DNA from: Antarctobacter aquimaris
GTDB lineage: Bacteria; Pseudomonadota; Alphaproteobacteria; Rhodobacterales; Rhodobacteraceae
DNA length: 64,000 bases
NCBI RefSeq assembly: GCF_900184945.1
Contig: NZ_FXYF01000012.1
Span: 1-64,000 of the forward strand
Reading direction: 5' to 3'
In this document: piece by piece, positions 51,639-60,531 of the stretch
How the letters are laid out: every line of letters begins with the position of its first letter
Position numbering within the stretch: position 1 is the first letter of the stretch
Made by a program: the position numbers and the translations under genes
Notes under the pieces: generated by a model
Told to the model about the DNA's origin: nothing
Database searches by the model: none
Seen by the model: the letters and a program-made list of their open reading frames with translations, nothing else

Positions 51639-52210
51639 TGTCCGCCCTGTTGCATACATCCGCACCCCTGTGCCCCGATCCGACAGGCACCGTACCCGCC
51701 TACCGGATCGCCTCCGTCACCGAGGTGACGGATCGCCGGGCGCTGGATGACCTGCTGCTGGAATACTACGGCGTCATCGTCGGCAAGCTGACGGCAGGCG
51801 GTGTGCCGCATGGCTACACGCCGGAGGACCTCAAGGCCTCGTTCTGGCCCAACCTGCACCGGGTCCTGCCGCCGACCGGGCGGCTCATCCTGGTGCACGA
51901 CGATGCGGACAGGCTGGTCGGCTGCGGCACGCTGCAACAGGTGCGCGCGGATGCCGGCGAGTTGAAGCGGCTCTATGTCCGCCCCGAGGCCAAGGGACAT
52001 CGGCTGGGCCGCGCCATCGTCGACGCACGGATCGAGGCCGCGCGCGACATGGGATGGACCACGCTGCTGGTGAACGCGATCCGGGGGAACCGGGACATGC
52101 TGCAGATCTACGAAAGCCTTGGGTTCCGGTTCATCGACCGTTACCCGGAATGCTCGGACCCGATCGAAATGGACCCGTATTTCATCTACATGCAGTACGA
52201 CATCACATGA
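51635..52210 (+). CDS. GNAT family N-acetyltransferase
   Basis: This 191-residue acyl-CoA-dependent transferase has motif A ELKRLYVRPEAKGHRLGRAI, with the coenzyme-A loop around 121-128, and motif B LLVNAIRGNRDMLQIYESLG, FRFIDRYP. The acceptor substrate is unknown. Translation may start at 51635 or at the second ATG (51638); both overlap the previous stop. It overlaps the MFS gene by four bases, so acetylation and export (or uptake) of the same small molecule is plausible. Confidence 0.87.
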   Translation: MMSALLHTSAPLCPDPTGTVPAYRIASVTEVTDRRALDDLLLEYYGVIVGKLTAGGVPHGYTPEDLKASFWPNLHRVLPPTGRLILVHDDADRLVGCGTLQQVRADAGELKRLYVRPEAKGHRLGRAIVDARIEAARDMGWTTLLVNAIRGNRDMLQIYESLGFRFIDRYPECSDPIEMDPYFIYMQYDIT

Positions 52211-53385
52211 TGCGCTGGCGTATCCTGGCGGTGCTGTTCTGCGCCCGTGTCGGCCTGGGGTTCCAGTTCCAGACCATGGGGTCGGTCAGCGCCGAGGTGT
52301 CGGGCACCTTCGGTCTCGACAATGCGCAGGCCGGCATGATGATCGGCCTGTTCATGGCGCCGGGCCTGTTCCTGGCCCTGCCGGCCGGGTTTTCCGGCCG
52401 CTTTGCATCGGATCGGCTTCTGGCGGGGCTGGGCCTCGGGGCGCTGGCGCTTGGCAGCGCGCTCTCCGCGATGGCCGTCACGCCGTCCGGCATCGGGCTG
52501 GGGCGTGTCCTGTCAGGCGCGGGGTTCGTCTTTGCGAACCTTTACTTCACCAAGATGGTCGCGGACTGGTTCGACGGCCGCGAGATCGCCACCGCCATGA
52601 GCATCCTGGTGATGAGTTGGCCTTTCGGCATCGCCATGGGGCAGGTCGGGCATACCTGGCTGGCCGAGACCCAGGGGTGGCGCGTCCCGTTCGCGGCCGC
52701 GTCCGTCTATTGCGCGCTCGCCTGCCTGGCGGTCCTGGTGCTCTATCGCGCGCCGGCCAACCAGCGCCCAGTTGCGGTCGGACGGATCCGGGGGCTGTTG
52801 CCGCTGGAATGGGGTCTGGTTCTCTGCGCCGGCATCGCCTGGGGCGTGTTCAACGCGGGCTATGTCGTCTATCTCAGCTTTGGCCCGCGTATGCTGGAGG
52901 CGCAGGGGACAAGCGCCCTGGCCGCCGCCTCCGTGATCAGCGTCGGCAGCTGGCTGATGATCCTGTCGGGGGCGGCCTGCGGGCAGATCGTTGACCGCTT
53001 GGGTCGGCGCGACGCGATCCTTGCGGTCTGCATGGCAAGCGCGGTCCTGGCGATGCTGCTGCTGCGCCTGCCCGGGGGCGGGCTGACGGCCAGCCTGTTG
53101 TTCGGGCTGCTGGGGATGGCGCCGGCCGGGGTGATCATGGCGCTGGCGGGACAAGCCGTTGCGCCCGAGCGGCGGGCCTTCGGCATGGGGATCTTTTTCA
53201 CCGTCTACTACGCCATCATGACGGCGGGCCCGCCGGTCGCCGGCTGGATCTACGACCGGACCGGGGCGCCGGACGGCGCGATCCTGTTCGGTGCGCTGCT
53301 CTTTGCGCTTGTCCTTCCGGCGGCGGTTATCTTCCGGAGGCTCAAGGCCGGCGCCTCCCCGGCCCCCCTGCGGGAGAGGAGGTGA
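52207..53385 (+). CDS. MFS transporter
   Basis: This 392-residue protein has twelve hydrophobic segments. It starts MRWRILAVLFCARVGLGFQF, carries a YFTKMVADWFDGREIATAMS segment typical of the nitrate/CynX-like branch and a loop QIVDRLGRRDAIL between helices 8 and 9 (the second-half form of the family A motif). The C-terminus is a short basic tail. The substrate is unknown. It ends the LuxR-flanked NTF2/GNAT/MFS operon. Confidence 0.9.
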   Translation: MMRWRILAVLFCARVGLGFQFQTMGSVSAEVSGTFGLDNAQAGMMIGLFMAPGLFLALPAGFSGRFASDRLLAGLGLGALALGSALSAMAVTPSGIGLGRVLSGAGFVFANLYFTKMVADWFDGREIATAMSILVMSWPFGIAMGQVGHTWLAETQGWRVPFAAASVYCALACLAVLVLYRAPANQRPVAVGRIRGLLPLEWGLVLCAGIAWGVFNAGYVVYLSFGPRMLEAQGTSALAAASVISVGSWLMILSGAACGQIVDRLGRRDAILAVCMASAVLAMLLLRLPGGGLTASLLFGLLGMAPAGVIMALAGQAVAPERRAFGMGIFFTVYYAIMTAGPPVAGWIYDRTGAPDGAILFGALLFALVLPAAVIFRRLKAGASPAPLRERR

Positions 53386-53417
53386 CGCACGGGTAGGACG
53401 GACCGGTTGCGCCCTCC

Positions 53418-53935
53418 TATCCGCCCAGGCCGCAACCGGTCTTCGACTACCCGTCATCGGCCGATGCGGCGCGTGAACTGGGACTGGTCGATGCCGACCC
53501 CGAAGCCGCCTTTGACAAGGATCCCCGGCTGGTCCAGCGGGTGACCGACGCGCCTGTCGCGCTGGTTTTCTTTGTCGAGGAAACGAACGACAGGCGCTAT
53601 TTCAAGGCGCAGATCGGCCTCGATGAACACTGGGCAGAGTCGCGGCAGGCCCTGCTCAGCCATTCCTTCTGTCAATACGTGAAGCGGGACGACGCCATGC
53701 TGGTGATCGAGAACGCGCCCGAGGACGCGCGGGACTGCGACAGCCTGGCAATCCCCGAAGGGGCGTCAGGGCCTACCTGCCGAACCACGATCCGAACCGG
53801 GAGGCGTTGGGCGCGCCCAGCGCCATCGACAGTCGCCCGCGCAGCTGGTCCCCCCAGGAAATCGCCGCCATGCGCGAACTTGCCGCCTGCGTCACCGACC
53901 AGATCCAGCTTCGGGCCGCGCTGCACTATCGCTGA
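53418..53935 (+). pseudogene. GAF-domain protein, frameshifted and without start codon
   Basis: The reading begins YPPRPQPVFDYPSSADAARE and continues VTDAPVALVFFVEETNDRRY, FKAQIGLDEHWAESRQ and LSHSFCQYV, a GAF sensor domain. Near 53760 (GAAGGGGC) one base is lost or gained; the next frame reads GVRAYLPNHDPNREALGAP, SAIDSRPRSWSPQEIAAMRE and LAACVTDQIQLRAAL to a TGA at 53933. No ATG precedes it in frame, so both the start and the frame are damaged. Intact relatives are signal-transduction proteins with more domains. Confidence 0.7.
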
Positions 53936-54117
53936 GGGCACGCGGGGATGCCGAAAGAGGGATGAGGTTCGGCTGTGCGGCCCTTGTCGCGCGGGTCCGG
54001 GTGCGCCCGCTAGGAACGCTCGTTGACAAAATGCGGCGGGCTCCGACCCGCAGACAGCTTGCCGTGCCCGCCATCGGCGCTGCCGGGGAAGCGCCGCGTG
54101 GGCGGCAGGTGGACGCG

Positions 54118-54573
54118 CTAGGACGCCGCGGTTTGGGTCGCAGGCGCGTCCGCAGCCAGCCGCTCGAGGATGTCCAGCATGCCGGGGGAGGTGTCGGTAT
54201 GATGGTGCATCAATTTCCATGCCCCATCCTGCAGGCAATAGACGTTGGTCACCCGGTGATCGAGCGTCGCCTCGTGCCCCGCGATCACCAGGGTGCCGAC
54301 TTCAACGCCGGTTTCCACCGCCATGTCCGTTCCGGCTTCGATGGTCTGATCCACCAGACGGATCTCGCCGCCACCGGCGATCCCGGCGACCCTGGCGAAG
54401 GAGCTGATGATGGTTTCGTACCCGGTGTCGCGCCCGCCGATCGGGTGCTGTGCCGTGGTGCAGCCTTGCGTGGCCCACACGCTGGCCATGGCGGTGGCAT
54501 CGCCCTGCGCCATCCGGTTGAGAGCGGCATAGAATGCCTTGGACGCAGCAAGGACTTCGGTCGTCGAGGACAT
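54118..54573 (-). CDS. SnoaL/NTF2-like (DUF4440-type) protein
   Basis: This 151-residue small protein starts AASKAFYAALNRMAQGDATA and continues MASVWATQGCTTAQHPIGGR, then a beta region EVGTLVIAGHEATLDHRVTN and the final strand VYCLQDGAWKLMHHHTDTSP. The HHH-T-D ending is typical of SnoaL-like proteins annotated as nuclear transport factor 2 family. Function unknown. It stands alone, about 90 bases from the sulfotransferase stop on the same strand, and might be co-transcribed with it. Confidence 0.82.
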   Translation of the reverse strand: MSSTTEVLAASKAFYAALNRMAQGDATAMASVWATQGCTTAQHPIGGRDTGYETIISSFARVAGIAGGGEIRLVDQTIEAGTDMAVETGVEVGTLVIAGHEATLDHRVTNVYCLQDGAWKLMHHHTDTSPGMLDILERLAADAPATQTAAS

Positions 54574-54661
54574 GGGGTTTTCTCCTGTGATGGACCTGCG
54601 CGGGCTGAGTCCCGGCGCCTGCCGAACCCCCCGAGCATGCAAGTTGAAAGGGTGCGGCGCC

Positions 54662-55297
54662 TCAGGTCGCCGGTTCTTCGGTTCCTGACCGCGCCGAGGC
54701 AAAGAAGTCGGCGCGCGCGTTGGTCTTCGGGAACGGCTCCGAAGGCGCGTCGACGCCGAGGAAGCGGCAAAGCGGCGTCCATCCGTCGCGGACATTGAAT
54801 ACCAGCGCTTTGCCTTGAGCTTCAAGGTCACGCGCCGCGGCCTCGTTGGCGCGGTAGGCCGCCAGAATGCCGTCACGATCGGTGCGCCCGCCGAGGGCCT
54901 TGCCGATGATGACCTTGTCGATCATCTCGAACCATGGCCTTGCGTTTGTCGGCCAGGCCTCGCGATCCAGGATAAGCGGCAGGATCGTCTGCGAAAAGCT
55001 GCCGTACCAGTCGTCGGCGTCACGGGTCGACAGGATGACCTTCGCGCCGGGCTGCGCGGCCAGCACGTCCTGCCAGCAGGCGGCAACGGGAAAGTCGACA
55101 GCCGCGCGAAACCCGGAAAAGATCCGGTCAAAGTTCGGGCGACCCGCCGCGACGTCGGACCATAGCCGGATCTGGCCCGGGTCGCCGATCACCTCGGACA
55201 TGTGGTGGCACGGGCCAAAACCCAGCCGTTCCACGGCGGCCTTGAGGGAATACGTGCCGGTCCTGCCGAATCCCGCGCCGATGATTTCGAGTGCCAT
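54662..55297 (-). CDS. Sulfotransferase family protein
   Basis: This 211-residue protein has the 5'-phosphosulfate loop in IIGAGFGRTGTYSLKAAVER (residues about 5-24) and the 3'-phosphate motif AKVILSTRDADDWYGSF. These are the two PAPS-binding signatures of the bacterial/animal sulfotransferase-3-like family, compact members of which are common in Alphaproteobacteria. The acceptor is unknown. ATG at 55297 is preferred; a TTG three codons upstream is also possible. It is divergent from a LysR regulator 113 bases away, a typical regulator-target arrangement. Confidence 0.85.
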   Translation of the reverse strand: MALEIIGAGFGRTGTYSLKAAVERLGFGPCHHMSEVIGDPGQIRLWSDVAAGRPNFDRIFSGFRAAVDFPVAACWQDVLAAQPGAKVILSTRDADDWYGSFSQTILPLILDREAWPTNARPWFEMIDKVIIGKALGGRTDRDGILAAYRANEAAARDLEAQGKALVFNVRDGWTPLCRFLGVDAPSEPFPKTNARADFFASARSGTEEPAT

Positions 55298-55396
55298 GTC
55301 AGCCAAGCTCCTCTATGAATGGGATGGATCAAGATTGCCGGTTTTCCATCCGTTGAGGTGATGATGGCTGAAAGAGCGCAGAAAAGTCGAACGAAA

Positions 55397-55423
55397 CGAT
55401 TTCATACACCATGAATGAAATCG
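55397..55423. promoter_or_regulatory. 9-bp inverted repeat across the LysR start codon
   Basis: CGATTTCAT-ACACCATGA-ATGAAATCG has perfect 9-bp arms and contains a T-N11-A core (TCAT...ATGA). The spacer includes the ATG of the lysR-type gene at 55411, so binding would directly block its expression; it lies about 100 bases upstream of the sulfotransferase gene. Confidence 0.55.
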
Positions 55424-56397
55424 ATTTATCCCGTGTCGATCTCAACCTTCTGGTCATCTTCGAGGTCTTGATGGACACCCGAAGCGTGACGGCAACCGCC
55501 GAGCAGATCGGCCGCACGCAGTCCGCGGTGAGCCACGCGCTTTCCAGGCTGAGGGAGCAACTGGGCGATCCTTTGCTTGTCCGGGTCGGCGGCACGATGC
55601 AACCGAGTCCCTTTGCCGAAGCCATCATCGACGACGTGCGCCCGATCCTGCGCAGCATCCGCCGGGTGATCGCGCCCCGGACGCTGTTCGACCCGGCAAC
55701 CAGCGACCGGGTGTTTCGCATCGCGATGCCGACCCTGACGCGGGTCATCGCGGAGGTGTCGGCAAGGGTCGAGGCCGAGGCGCCGGGGGTAAGGATCGAA
55801 TGGCTGCCTGCGCATCGGGACGTCTATGCCGCGCTCAGCGAAGGGCTGATCGATCTTGCCCACCTGGGAGGAGAGCCACGCCTGCCGGACGGGCTCGATG
55901 AACAGGTCATGGAGCCATTTTCCTGGGTCACCTTCGCGCGCAAGGATCACCCCGCGCTCGCCGATTGGGGACGGGAGGCGTGGCGTCGCTATCCCCATCT
56001 CATGGTCAACGTGACCCGTTCCATGCAAAACCCGTTTCCCGTTTCCGGCCCATCCGGGGGCGAAACGCGCCGGGTCAGCGCGATGATCGGGGACTCGGCT
56101 GGCGTCGCCTCGATTCTTGCCCGGTCGGATTTCCTGGCGACGTTTCCGGCGATCCTGATGGCCTGGGACATGGAGGCACATGGCCTTGTCGCCATGCAGC
56201 CGCCGGTCGATCTCGCGCCGGTTCTCGTCCGGTTTTTCTGGAGCTCGCGCCTGGCCAAGGATGCGGGCGGGATCTGGATCAGGTCCATCGTGATCGAAGC
56301 CTATCGCCGGCTTCAGGCCGAGGCCGAAGCAAAACTGTCCAAGAGCCTGCTGCACCCATGCCAGCACGTTCAAGCGGCACAGGGCGGAGGGGTCTGA
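55411..56397 (+). CDS. LysR-family transcriptional regulator
   Basis: This 328-residue regulator has an N-terminal winged helix (LNLLVIFEVLMDTRSVTATA, EQIGRTQSAVSHALSRLREQ, LGDPLLVRVGG) and a NodD/LinR-like effector domain (VFRIAMPTLTRVIAEVSARV, GLIDLAHLGGEPRLPDGL, HLMVNVTRSM, GVASILARSDFLATFP). It probably controls the divergent sulfotransferase gene and, through the repeat over its own start, itself. No inducer can be inferred. Confidence 0.92.
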   Translation: MNEIDLSRVDLNLLVIFEVLMDTRSVTATAEQIGRTQSAVSHALSRLREQLGDPLLVRVGGTMQPSPFAEAIIDDVRPILRSIRRVIAPRTLFDPATSDRVFRIAMPTLTRVIAEVSARVEAEAPGVRIEWLPAHRDVYAALSEGLIDLAHLGGEPRLPDGLDEQVMEPFSWVTFARKDHPALADWGREAWRRYPHLMVNVTRSMQNPFPVSGPSGGETRRVSAMIGDSAGVASILARSDFLATFPAILMAWDMEAHGLVAMQPPVDLAPVLVRFFWSSRLAKDAGGIWIRSIVIEAYRRLQAEAEAKLSKSLLHPCQHVQAAQGGGV

Positions 56398-56594
56398 ACG
56401 TCCCCAAGCGAGGCGGCGCACCTGGAAGGTTGGTGAACACGCTGGAATCGCGACATAAATCCCTCTGGCCAAAGGCGAAAGGAACGCCGCGCACCACAAA
56501 CCTTCATGAGCGGGGCATTTTTTTCGCGTCAGCCGGTTCTTTCGAATCGCCTTTTGCTTGATGCTGGGCGTTCATATTCAACCGGAGTTTGATG

Positions 56595-59500
56595 ATGACG
56601 CGCCCTGGATATTTCGCGCTCGGACTGTGCCTGCTGCTGTCCGTGGCCAAACCCGCCACGGCGTTCGACGCCACCGGGTCCGTCACTGCGGCCAAGCCTG
56701 CCGATCTGCCGCTGCCCGGCAGCCTGCCCCTCATCGACTACGAGAACGTCCTGTTTCCCTGGATCGCGCGGCGCGCCTACGTGGACCTGGGCTGGGCACG
56801 CGACAAGAGCTGGCGCGACACGGGCCCCTTTGTCTTCAACATGAGCTTTGGCATCCATCCGGCCGTGCGCATGTATTATTCGCCGGAGATCATCACCTGG
56901 CTGGAAGGTGGCCGCGATGGCGCGATCGCCGATGGCGCGATCGTCATCAAGGAAATGGTGAGCCCGCCATCGGCCAAGTACAACGAACACCGCGCCATGC
57001 TGGTCGAACAGTACAAGGACGACCCCGCCCGCGTCGAGGCGGAGACGGTGGATTATGCCTATGACACCGGCGGCCTGAACTGGACGGTCATGGTCAAGGA
57101 CAGTTCGCTGTCGCATGGCGGCTGGTTCTTTGCCTCGGTCTATTTCGCCAACGCGGACGACATGAAGGCGCGCAAGCCGGTCATCGACAGTTTCGCGCCG
57201 CCCTACAGCCCGCCGCTGGGCGCCGGGGGCGACGGGATGTGCATGCGCTGCCATGCCTCCGCCGCCGAGGAGCTGATCTTTTCCGCGCTCGAGAACGTCG
57301 AGGGCTACCCCGGCGAGCCGATGATCTTTCGCGTCGACGAAAGCTGGCGCGACCTGCCGAAACAGCAAAAGCCCGCGTTTGGCGTCAGCCTGTCGGACAT
57401 GATCGACTCCTACCTCGACGACGCGCATGATCCGGGCGCGATGCGCGCCGCGCACGTGGCGGCGGCCAAGACCTCCCCGACCGAAGTGAACCCGGCCTTT
57501 GCCGCGATGTTTCCGCCCAGCGGCGGGATCGACGTCACGCGCGCCAACCTCCAGACCCTGCCCAGCGAATGGCTGGACCATGTCCCCGCGCGCCCCAACG
57601 ACACCCAGCATTTCCTGACCTCGGACAACTGCGTCGGCTGTCACGGCGGGCTGGGCGGCGCGCCCTCGGGGGTGACGATGTTCATCAAGAGCGGGCCGAA
57701 CTACGGCGACGGCTACAACATCTCGGAATACGGCGAATGGCGCTGGTCGCCGATGGGGCTGGCGGGGCGCGACCCGGTCTTTTTTGCGCAGCTCGAGTCC
57801 GAGTTCGCCCTGCTGGAGCAGTCCGGCGCCGGCGATCTGGCCCCGAATCTGGGCACCACCTGCCTGTCCTGTCACGGCGCGATGGGCCAACGCCAGCTGG
57901 AGATCGACGCGCACGCCGCGCCCGACCTGGGCCTCGATGGCAATGTCTTCAAACCCGAGTACGCCCTGTTGCACGCCCCGCTGACCCGGGCGGCCAAGGA
58001 AAAGCAGATCGCCGACGGGACGTACGACTATCACCTCTACGGCAACCTCGCGCGCGAAGGCATCTCGTGTTCCGTCTGCCACCACATCGCGCCGCCGCAG
58101 CGGGCCCAAGGCCAGCCGGACTACAACAAGCTGGACACCTACCTGATGAACGGCACCACCGGCGTGTTTCGCATGAACGCCGCGACCGAACTGATGGGCC
58201 CCTTCGAGGATGTCCGGCAAAAGCCGATGCAGAACGCCATGGGCATCACGCCGGTGCATGACGCCTACATCAAGGACAGCGAGATGTGCGGCGCCTGCCA
58301 CACCATCAACCTGCCCAATGTCGATGCGCCCACGGACAAGCCGCTGCCGGGCTTCACCGCCGCCGAACAGGCAATCCTGAACGACGCGGCCAGGAACGCC
58401 GTCAGCTTCCTGTCGGACCAGTACGGCGCGACCTACCGCGAACCGCTGGTCAAGTTCCAGCACTCGGTCGAGCAGGCCACCTTTCTCGAATGGCAGAACA
58501 GCCAGTTCGCCGACGCGGGCACCGCGCAGTCCTGCCAGGATTGTCACATGAAGGGCGATTTCGAAACGCTGGACGGCAAGACCAGGATCGACAGCCTGAC
58601 CACGCAGATCGCCTCGATCCAGGACACCAACCTGCCCGATGTGCCCCACGCCCTGCCGCACGAGGACATCGAGGTGCCGTTCCGCGACGACTACAAGCGG
58701 CACAATTTTGTCGGGCTGAACGCCTTCATGGTCGCCATGCTGTCGCAGTTCGACGAGGAGATGGGCCTCGGCCCCAAGGACCCGATGACCTATGCCACCA
58801 ACGGCGCGCAGCTGTCGCTGGACACCATGGCCCTGCAAGCGCGGGACGAGACGGCGGATGTCCGGATCGAGAGCCTGACCGGAGCGGACGGCACGCTGGA
58901 GGCGGTCGTCAGCGTCGACAACAAGACCGGCCACCGCCTGCCCTCGGGCGTCGGCTTTCGCCGCGCCTTTCTGGAGGTGAAGGTGACGGATGCCAGCGGC
59001 CAGCAGCTGTGGTGTTCCGGCTGTACCAACGGGGCGGGGGTCATCGTCGGGCCCGACGACGCGCCGTTGAAGACCGAGTTCCTGGACTATGTGCCGGAAG
59101 GGGCGACCGAGGCGCTGTACCAGCCGCACCACGACCTGATCGACGACCAGACCCAGGTGCAGATCTACGAGGAACTGACGCAGAACGCTGAGAAGCAGTT
59201 TACCACCAGTTTTGTCCACCGGGTCTACCACCCCAAGGACAACCGGCTGCTGCCCTGGGGCGCGGCGGAGCCGGGGACCGAGGCCTTTGTGAAACGCTTC
59301 GGCGACTCCGAGGTCACCGCCGCCTTCATGAAGGCGACGATGCCCGAGGGGCGCGCGGCGCAGGATGCGGGCGTCAAGGCGGGCAAGGACGTGCTCACCT
59401 ACCGGATCGCGCTGCCGCAGGGGGTCGACCCCAAAACGATGACCGTGACGGCGACGCTCTATTCGCAGGCCATTCCACCCTATTACCTCAAGCAGCGCTT

Positions 59501-59627
59501 CGAGACCGCGCCGACCGGCCCGGCGACGCAGCGTCTGTACTACCTGGCCAGCCGTCTCAAGACCGACAAGACGCTGATCGAGAACTGGAAGCTGAGGATC
59601 CAGGGCGATACCGCGCAGCTGCCCTGA
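56595..59627 (+). CDS. Hexaheme c-type cytochrome, exported
   Basis: This roughly 1010-residue protein has a signal peptide (YFALGLCLLLSVAKPATA). There are six CxxCH heme-attachment motifs: CMRCH near 215, CVGCH near 345, CLSCH near 423, CSVCH near 492, CGACH near 565 and CQDCH near 648. A CSGCT near 820 is not a heme motif. The last 350 residues lack hemes and look beta-rich (VVSVDNKTGHRLPSGVGFRR, then AFLEVKV), as in periplasmic oxidoreductases of the multiheme family. The GGAG at 56584 favours ATG 56595; ATG 56592 is the alternative. Mature protein would be periplasmic and needs the cytochrome c maturation system. Neither partner quinol oxidase nor reductase genes are adjacent. Confidence 0.88.
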   Translation: MTRPGYFALGLCLLLSVAKPATAFDATGSVTAAKPADLPLPGSLPLIDYENVLFPWIARRAYVDLGWARDKSWRDTGPFVFNMSFGIHPAVRMYYSPEIITWLEGGRDGAIADGAIVIKEMVSPPSAKYNEHRAMLVEQYKDDPARVEAETVDYAYDTGGLNWTVMVKDSSLSHGGWFFASVYFANADDMKARKPVIDSFAPPYSPPLGAGGDGMCMRCHASAAEELIFSALENVEGYPGEPMIFRVDESWRDLPKQQKPAFGVSLSDMIDSYLDDAHDPGAMRAAHVAAAKTSPTEVNPAFAAMFPPSGGIDVTRANLQTLPSEWLDHVPARPNDTQHFLTSDNCVGCHGGLGGAPSGVTMFIKSGPNYGDGYNISEYGEWRWSPMGLAGRDPVFFAQLESEFALLEQSGAGDLAPNLGTTCLSCHGAMGQRQLEIDAHAAPDLGLDGNVFKPEYALLHAPLTRAAKEKQIADGTYDYHLYGNLAREGISCSVCHHIAPPQRAQGQPDYNKLDTYLMNGTTGVFRMNAATELMGPFEDVRQKPMQNAMGITPVHDAYIKDSEMCGACHTINLPNVDAPTDKPLPGFTAAEQAILNDAARNAVSFLSDQYGATYREPLVKFQHSVEQATFLEWQNSQFADAGTAQSCQDCHMKGDFETLDGKTRIDSLTTQIASIQDTNLPDVPHALPHEDIEVPFRDDYKRHNFVGLNAFMVAMLSQFDEEMGLGPKDPMTYATNGAQLSLDTMALQARDETADVRIESLTGADGTLEAVVSVDNKTGHRLPSGVGFRRAFLEVKVTDASGQQLWCSGCTNGAGVIVGPDDAPLKTEFLDYVPEGATEALYQPHHDLIDDQTQVQIYEELTQNAEKQFTTSFVHRVYHPKDNRLLPWGAAEPGTEAFVKRFGDSEVTAAFMKATMPEGRAAQDAGVKAGKDVLTYRIALPQGVDPKTMTVTATLYSQAIPPYYLKQRFETAPTGPATQRLYYLASRLKTDKTLIENWKLRIQGDTAQLP

Positions 59628-59634
59628 GGCGATC

Positions 59635-60531
59635 CTACAGCGAGGTGCCGCCGGTCGGCGGGCCGGGGATCCTGCGCCAGCGGTACTCGCTGGCCAGCAG
59701 GCCGCAGATCATGATCACCGCCGCGCCGGTCAGTTCGCGCAGCGATGCGGTTTCGGCAAAGACGAAACGGCCGATGGCCAGCGCGAACAGGATCCGCGCA
59801 TAGGGAAAGGTGGCCAGCGCCGAAACCTCGCCAAAGCGGTAGGCCTCGACCGTCAGGAGCATGCCCAGCGTCGCCAGCGTACCGGCCATCAACAGCAACA
59901 GGCTGTCGGACAGGCCCAGGTCCGTCCAGCCCGCCACGGCGGCGGGCATCGTCCCGGCGCTGGCGACGAGTCCGATCCAGAACATGATCGTCGCGGTATG
60001 CTCTGTCCGCGCCAGCACGCGGTTCTGAAAGATCAGGATCGCCGCCGCAAAGGCGGAGCCAAGCCCGAACAAGATGCCGGGTTTGACTGTCAGGCCGCTG
60101 ACCTCGCTGGCGATCAGCACCCCGACAAAGCCCAACACCGTGGTCAGCCCGCGCATCAGCCCGATCCGTTCGCCCAGCACGAACGGCGCCATCGCCACCA
60201 CAAAAAGCGAGGTCGTAAAGGTCAGTGTCGATGCCAGCGCGAGGTCGAGCGACTGGAAGCTGGCATAGTAGAGCCACCAGCAGATGAGGCTGGTCAGGCC
60301 GCGCAGCACCAGGCGCGGCCAGCGCGGCGACCCGAACAGCGCGGGCCGCGTCATGCCGATCCACAGCGCCACGATCAGCAGCTGGCAAATCGACCGGAAA
60401 AAGATGATCTGCGCAAAGGGAACATCCGGCGACAGGAACCGCAGCACCGTCACGTCGGCCGTGAACACCCCCGCGGCCGCGATCAGCAGCAGCGCGCCGT
60501 AACGGTTGTTGATGGCTGCGGGCGCGGTCAC
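59635..60531 (-). CDS. EamA/DMT-family transporter
   Basis: This 298-residue protein has ten hydrophobic helices in two EamA halves (ADVTVLRFLSPDVPFAQIIF, FQSLDLALASTLTFTTSLFV; SDSLLLLMAGTLATLGMLL, ATFPYARILFALAIGRFVF). Drug/metabolite-type exporters of this family move amino acids or small metabolites. It starts with GTG directly at the M20 peptidase stop and is the last gene of the leftward operon, suggesting export or uptake of a product or substrate of these enzymes. Confidence 0.9.
   Translation of the reverse strand: MTAPAAINNRYGALLLIAAAGVFTADVTVLRFLSPDVPFAQIIFFRSICQLLIVALWIGMTRPALFGSPRWPRLVLRGLTSLICWWLYYASFQSLDLALASTLTFTTSLFVVAMAPFVLGERIGLMRGLTTVLGFVGVLIASEVSGLTVKPGILFGLGSAFAAAILIFQNRVLARTEHTATIMFWIGLVASAGTMPAAVAGWTDLGLSDSLLLLMAGTLATLGMLLTVEAYRFGEVSALATFPYARILFALAIGRFVFAETASLRELTGAAVIMICGLLASEYRWRRIPGPPTGGTSL

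Noticed and set aside
56529-59231. 900-residue minus-strand open frame
   Set aside because: It is antisense to the hexaheme cytochrome gene, which has a signal peptide and six heme motifs.
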